Origin: Colletes latitarsis
Taxonomy: Eukaryota; Arthropoda; Insecta; Hymenoptera; Colletidae
NCBI RefSeq assembly: GCF_051014445.1
Contig: NC_135141.1
Span: 4,340,001-4,404,000 of the forward strand
DNA: 64,000 nt
Direction of reading: 5' to 3'
Below, piece after piece: positions 59,440-64,000 of the stretch (the first letter of the stretch is position 1; every line of letters starts with the position of its first letter). The notes beneath the pieces are model-generated. The model was given only the letters and a program-made list of their open reading frames with translations. It did not search any database and was not told the DNA's origin. Made by a program: the position numbers and the translations under genes.

Positions 59440-61783
59440 GTGATTCAAACCCAGACCTAACCCAGGATCTGGCCAACAGGTATGCGAAGAAGGCAAAATC
59501 ATGATCCAGATGCGGGCATAACCCAGACCTAACACAGACCTATCCGGTGTTACCGACTAAAATACTGACCGTATCCAGGTTTAATTGACTGTTACTGTGT
59601 GGTACCACATTACTACGTGATTCAAACCCGAAAAAAACCCAGGATATGGCCAACAAGTATGCGAAGAAGGCAAAATCATGAGCCAGATGCGGGCATAACC
59701 CAGACCTAACCCAGACCTAACCGGTGTCATCCTTTAAAATATTGATCGAAACCAGGTTTTATTGACTGTTGCTGTCTGGTACCACATTACTACGTGATTC
59801 AAATCCGAAAAAAACCCAGGATCTGGCCAACAAGTATGCGAAGAACGCAAAATCATGAGCCAGATGCGGGCATAACCCAGACCTAACCCAGACCTAACCG
59901 GTGTCATCCTTTAAAATATTGATCGAAACCAGGATTTATTGACTGTTACTGTGTGGTACCACATTACTACGTGACTCAAATCTGAAAAAACCCAGGATCT
60001 GGCCAACAAGTATGCGAAGAAGGCAAAATCATGAGCCAGATGAGGGCATGACCCAGACCTAACCCAGGCATTACCGGTTTTATCCTTTAAAATATTGATC
60101 GAAACCAGGTTTTATTGACTGTTGCTGTCTGGTACCACATTACTACGTGATTCAAATCCGAAAAAACCCAGGATCTGGCCAACAAGTATGCGAAGAAGGC
60201 AAAATCATGAGCCAGATGCGGGCATAACCCAGACCTGACCGGTTTTATCCTGTAAAATATTGATCGATGCCAGGTTTAATTGACTGTTACTGTGTGGTAT
60301 CACATTACTACGTGATTCAAACCCGAAAAAACCCAGGATCTGGCCAACACGAATCCGGAAGAGGCAAAATCATGAGCCAGATGCGGGCATAACCCAGACC
60401 TAACACAGACCTATCCGGTGTTACCGACTAAAATATTGACCGAATTCGGTTTTAATTCACTGTTACTGGGTGGTACCACATTACTACGTGATTCAGACCC
60501 GAAAAAACCCAGGATGTGGTAAACAAGTACGCGAAGAAGGCATAATCATGATCCAGATGCGGGCATAACCCAGACCTAACCCAGACCTAACCGGTGTTAT
60601 CCACTAAAATATTGATCGATACCAGGTTTAATTGAATGGTACTGTGTGGTTCCACATTACTACGTGATTCAAACCCAGACCTAACCCAGGATCTGGCCAA
60701 CAAGTATGCGAAAAAGGCAAAATCTTGAGCCAGATGCGGGCATAACCCAGACCTAACCCAGACCTAATCGGTGTTATCCATTAAAATATTGATCGAAACC
60801 AAGTTTAAGTGACTGTTTCTGTGTGGTACCACATTACTACATGATTCAAACCCTAAAAAACCAAGGATCAGGGCAACAAGAATGCGGAAAAGGCAAAATC
60901 ATGAGCCAGATGAGGGCATAACCCAGACCTAACCCAGACCTAACCGGTGTTACCGACTAAAATATTGATCGAAACAAAGTTTAAGTGACTGTTTCTGAGT
61001 GGTACTACATTACTACGTGATTCAAACCCTAAAAAACCAAGGATCTGGGCAAGAAGGTTGCGGAAAAGGCAAAATCATTAGCCAGATGCGGGCATAACCC
61101 AGACATAACCCAGACCTAACCGGTGTTACCGACTAAAATACTGACCGAATTCGGGTTTAATTCACTGTTACTGTGTGGTACCACGTTACTACGTGATTCA
61201 AACACGAAAAAAGCCAGGATCTGGCCAACAAGTATGCGAAGAAGGCAAAATCATGAGCCAGATGCGGGCATAACCCAGACCTAACACAGACCTGACCGGT
61301 TTTATCCTCTAAAATATTGATCGATACCAGGTTTAATTGAATGGTACTGTGTGGTTCCACATTACTACGTGATTCAAACCCAGACCTAACCCAGGATCTG
61401 GCCAACAGGTATGCGAAGAAGGCAAAGTCATGAGCCAGATGCGGGCATAACCCAGACCTAACCCTGACCTAACCGGTTTTATCCTCTAAAATATTGATCG
61501 ACACCAGGTTTAATTGACTGTTACTGTGTGGTATCACATTACTACGTGATTCAAGCCCGAAAAAACCCAGGATCTGGCCAACACGAATCCGGAAAAGGCA
61601 AAATCATGAGCCAGATGCGGGCATAACCCAGACCTAACCAAGACCTAACCGGTGTTACCGACTAAAATACTGACCGTATCCAGGTTTAATTGACTGTTAC
61701 TGTGTGGTACCACATTACTACGTGATTCAAACCCGAAAAAAACCCAGGATATGGCCAACAAGTATGCGAAGAAGGCAAAACCA
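59440..61783. repeat. Satellite between the 4,561-bp copies
   Basis: This is standard monomers, including the partner of the 47720-49520 segment (offset 11,906 bp) at about 59626-61426 and a short duplicate of 57880-58250 at a 3,164-bp offset. No gene was seen. Confidence 0.78.
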
Positions 61784-64000
61784 TGAGCCAGATGCGGGCA
61801 TAACCCAGACCTAACCCAGACCTAACCGGTGTCATCCTTTAAAATATTGATCGAAACCAGGTTTTATTGACTGTTGCTGTCTGGTACCACATTACTACGT
61901 GATTCAAATCCGAAAAAACCCAGGATCTGGCCAACAGGTATGCGAAGAATGCAAAATCATGAGCCAGGTGCGGGCATAACCCAGACCTAACCCAGACCTA
62001 ACCGGTGTCATCCTTTAAAATATTGATCGAAACCAGGATTTATTGACTGTTACTGTGTGGTACCACATTACTACGTGACTCAAATCTGAAAAAACCCAGG
62101 ATCTGGCCAACAAGTATGCGAAGAAGGCAAAATCATGAGCCAGATGCGGGCATAACCCAGACCTAACCGGTTCTATCCTCTAAAATGTGGATCGAAACCA
62201 GGTTTAATTGACTGTTCAGTGTGGTATCACATTACTACGTGATTCAAACCGAGAAAACCCAGGATCTGGCCAACAACTATGCGAAAAAGGCAAAATCTTG
62301 AGCCAGATGCGGGCATAACCCAGACCTAACCCAGACCTAATCGGTGTTATCCACTAAAATATTGATCGAAACCAAGTTTAAGTGACTGTTTCTGAGTGGT
62401 ACCACATTACTACGTGATTCAAACCCTAAAAAACCAAGGATCTGGGCAAGAAGGTTGCGGAAAAGGCAAAATCATTAGCCAGATGCGGGCATAACCCAGA
62501 CATAACCCAGACCTAACCGGTGTTACCGACTAAAATACTGACCGAATTCGGGTTTAATTCACTGTTACTGTGTGGTACCACGTTACTACGTGATTCAAAC
62601 ACGAAAAAAGCCAGGATCTGGCCAACAAGTATGCGAAGAAGGCAAAATCATGAGCCAGATGCGGGCATAACCCAGACCTAACACAGACCTGACCGGTTTT
62701 ATCCTCTAAAATATTGATCGATACCAGGTTTAATTGAATGGTACTGTGTGGTTCCACATTACTACGTGATTCAAACCCAGACCTAACCCAGGATCTGGCC
62801 AACAGGTATGCGAAGAAGGCAAAATCATGATCCAGATGCGGGCATAACCCAGACCTAACCCAGACCTAACCGGGGTTACCGACTAAAATACTGACCGAAT
62901 CCAGGATCAATTGACTGTCACTGTGAGATGCCACATTACTACGTGATTCAAACCCGAAAAAACCCCGGATCCGGCCAACAAGTATGCGAAGAAGGCAAAA
63001 TCATGAGCCAGATGCGGGCATAACCCAGACCTAACCCAGACCTGACCGGTTTTATCCTCTAAAATATTGATCGATACCAGGTTTAATTGAATGGTACTGT
63101 GTGGTTCCACATTACTACGTGATTCAAACCCAGACCTAACCCAGGATCTGGCCAACAGGTATGCGAAGAAGGCAAAGTCATGAGCCAGATGCGGGCATAA
63201 CCCAGACCTAACCCTGACCTAACCGGTTTTATCCTCTAAAATATTGATCGACACCAGGTTTAATTGACTGTTACTGTGTGGTATCACATTACTACGTGAT
63301 TCAAGCCCGAAAAAACCCAGGATCTGGCCAACACGAATCCGGAAAAGGCAAAATCATGAGCCAGATGCGGGCATAACCCAGACCTAACACAGACCTATCC
63401 GGTGTTACCGACTAAAATACTGACCGAATTCGGGTTTAATTCACTGTTCCTGGGTGGTACCACATTACTACGTGATTCAGACCCGAAAAGACCCAGGATG
63501 TGGTAAACAAGTACGCGAAGAAGGCAAAATCATGATCCATATGCGGGCATAACCCAGACCCAACCCAGACCTAACCGGTGTTATCCACTAAAATATTGAT
63601 CGATACCAGGTTTAATTGAATGGTACTGTGTGGTTCCACATTACTACGTGATTCAAACCCAGACCTAACCCAGGATCTGGCCAACAGGTATGCGAAGAAG
63701 GCAAAGTCATGAGCCAGATGCGGGCATAACCCAGACCTAACCCTGACCTAACCGGTTTTATCCTCCAAAATATTGATCGATACCAGGTTTAATTGACTGT
63801 TACTGTGTGGTATCACATTACTACGTGATTCAAACCCGAAAAAACCCAGGATCTGGCCAACACGAATCCGGAAAAGGCAAAATCATGAGCCAGATGCGGG
63901 CATAACCCAGACCCAACCCAGACCTAACCGGTGTTATCCTCTAAAATATTGATCGATACCAGGTTTAATTGAATGGTACTGTGTGGTTCCACATTACTAC
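61784..64000. repeat. Duplication with 4,561-bp offset, copy 2 (cut by window edge)
   Basis: This is a near-identical partner of 57223-59439. I saw no differences in the stretches compared, including the shared rare variants. The window ends inside a monomer at acattactac, so the true right end is unknown. Confidence 0.87.

Larger units (their letters stand above)
30528..64000. repeat. Right satellite array, same 176-bp family
   Basis: The same satellite family in the same orientation resumes right after the retrotransposon and runs to the window edge without interruption. It is more strongly structured into short higher-order repeats than the left array: 515-bp trimers, 870-bp pentamers, 1,057-bp hexamers and multi-kilobase duplications. 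Shorter monomers of about 163 bp (core taaaatgtggatcg, one 11-bp unit missing, gttcagtg instead of gttactgtg) are frequent here. The first 500 bp or so (30528-31060) match the HOR type seen at about 24040-24700 in the left array, so both flanks were one array before the insertion. No gene, RNA gene or second mobile element was seen. Confidence 0.97.

Noticed and set aside
1124..63155. Dozens of minus-strand open frames of 60-99 codons with near-identical peptides across both arrays
   Set aside because: They repeat with the satellite monomer, are broken by the shift of a 176-bp period against the codon frame, never extend beyond about 100 codons, and resemble no protein family. They are satellite by-products.

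Overview
The window is non-coding tandem satellite DNA from a eukaryote, interrupted once by a non-LTR retrotransposon. The retrotransposon belongs to the R1 clade, which is typical of arthropods, so the host is most likely an insect. An ant or other hymenopteran is possible, but that is a weak guess. Nothing in the window looks like a host gene, tRNA, rRNA, bacterial operon or CRISPR array.

Layout. Positions 1-25769 are a head-to-tail satellite with a monomer of about 176 bp. Shorter monomers of about 163-165 bp lack one copy of an internal 11-bp repeat. Positions 25770-30527 are the GC-rich element, on the minus strand. Its 5' UTR is at the right and its broken 3' end at the left. Positions 30528-64000 are the same satellite family again. 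Every monomer lies in the same orientation on both sides of the element.

The satellite is arranged in higher-order repeats (HORs) of many sizes. On the left there is a 5,371-bp tandem duplication (about 9761-20502), whose last part recurs with a further 3,250-bp offset (about 18781-25270). On the right there are 515-bp trimers, 870-bp pentamers, 1,057-bp hexamers and larger duplications with offsets of 3,814/4,506, 2,960, 2,103 and 4,561 bp. Differences inside these copies are few, so the array has been rearranged recently by unequal exchange. Each monomer carries one to three copies of an 11-bp unit containing CCTAA, the complement of the insect telomere pentamer TTAGG. Many carry a perfect 12-bp palindrome.

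The element encodes two proteins. ORF1 is a nucleic-acid-binding protein with three zinc knuckles. ORF2 has an apurinic-type endonuclease followed by a reverse transcriptase with all catalytic motifs visible. The ORF1 stop and ORF2 start overlap as TAATG, the arrangement known from the telomere-specific element SART1. This copy is dead or crippled. ORF1 is out of frame after a seven-base homopolymer. ORF2 loses its C-terminal region and 3' UTR where it runs into satellite, and it picks up a short satellite-encoded tail. No target-site duplication is seen.
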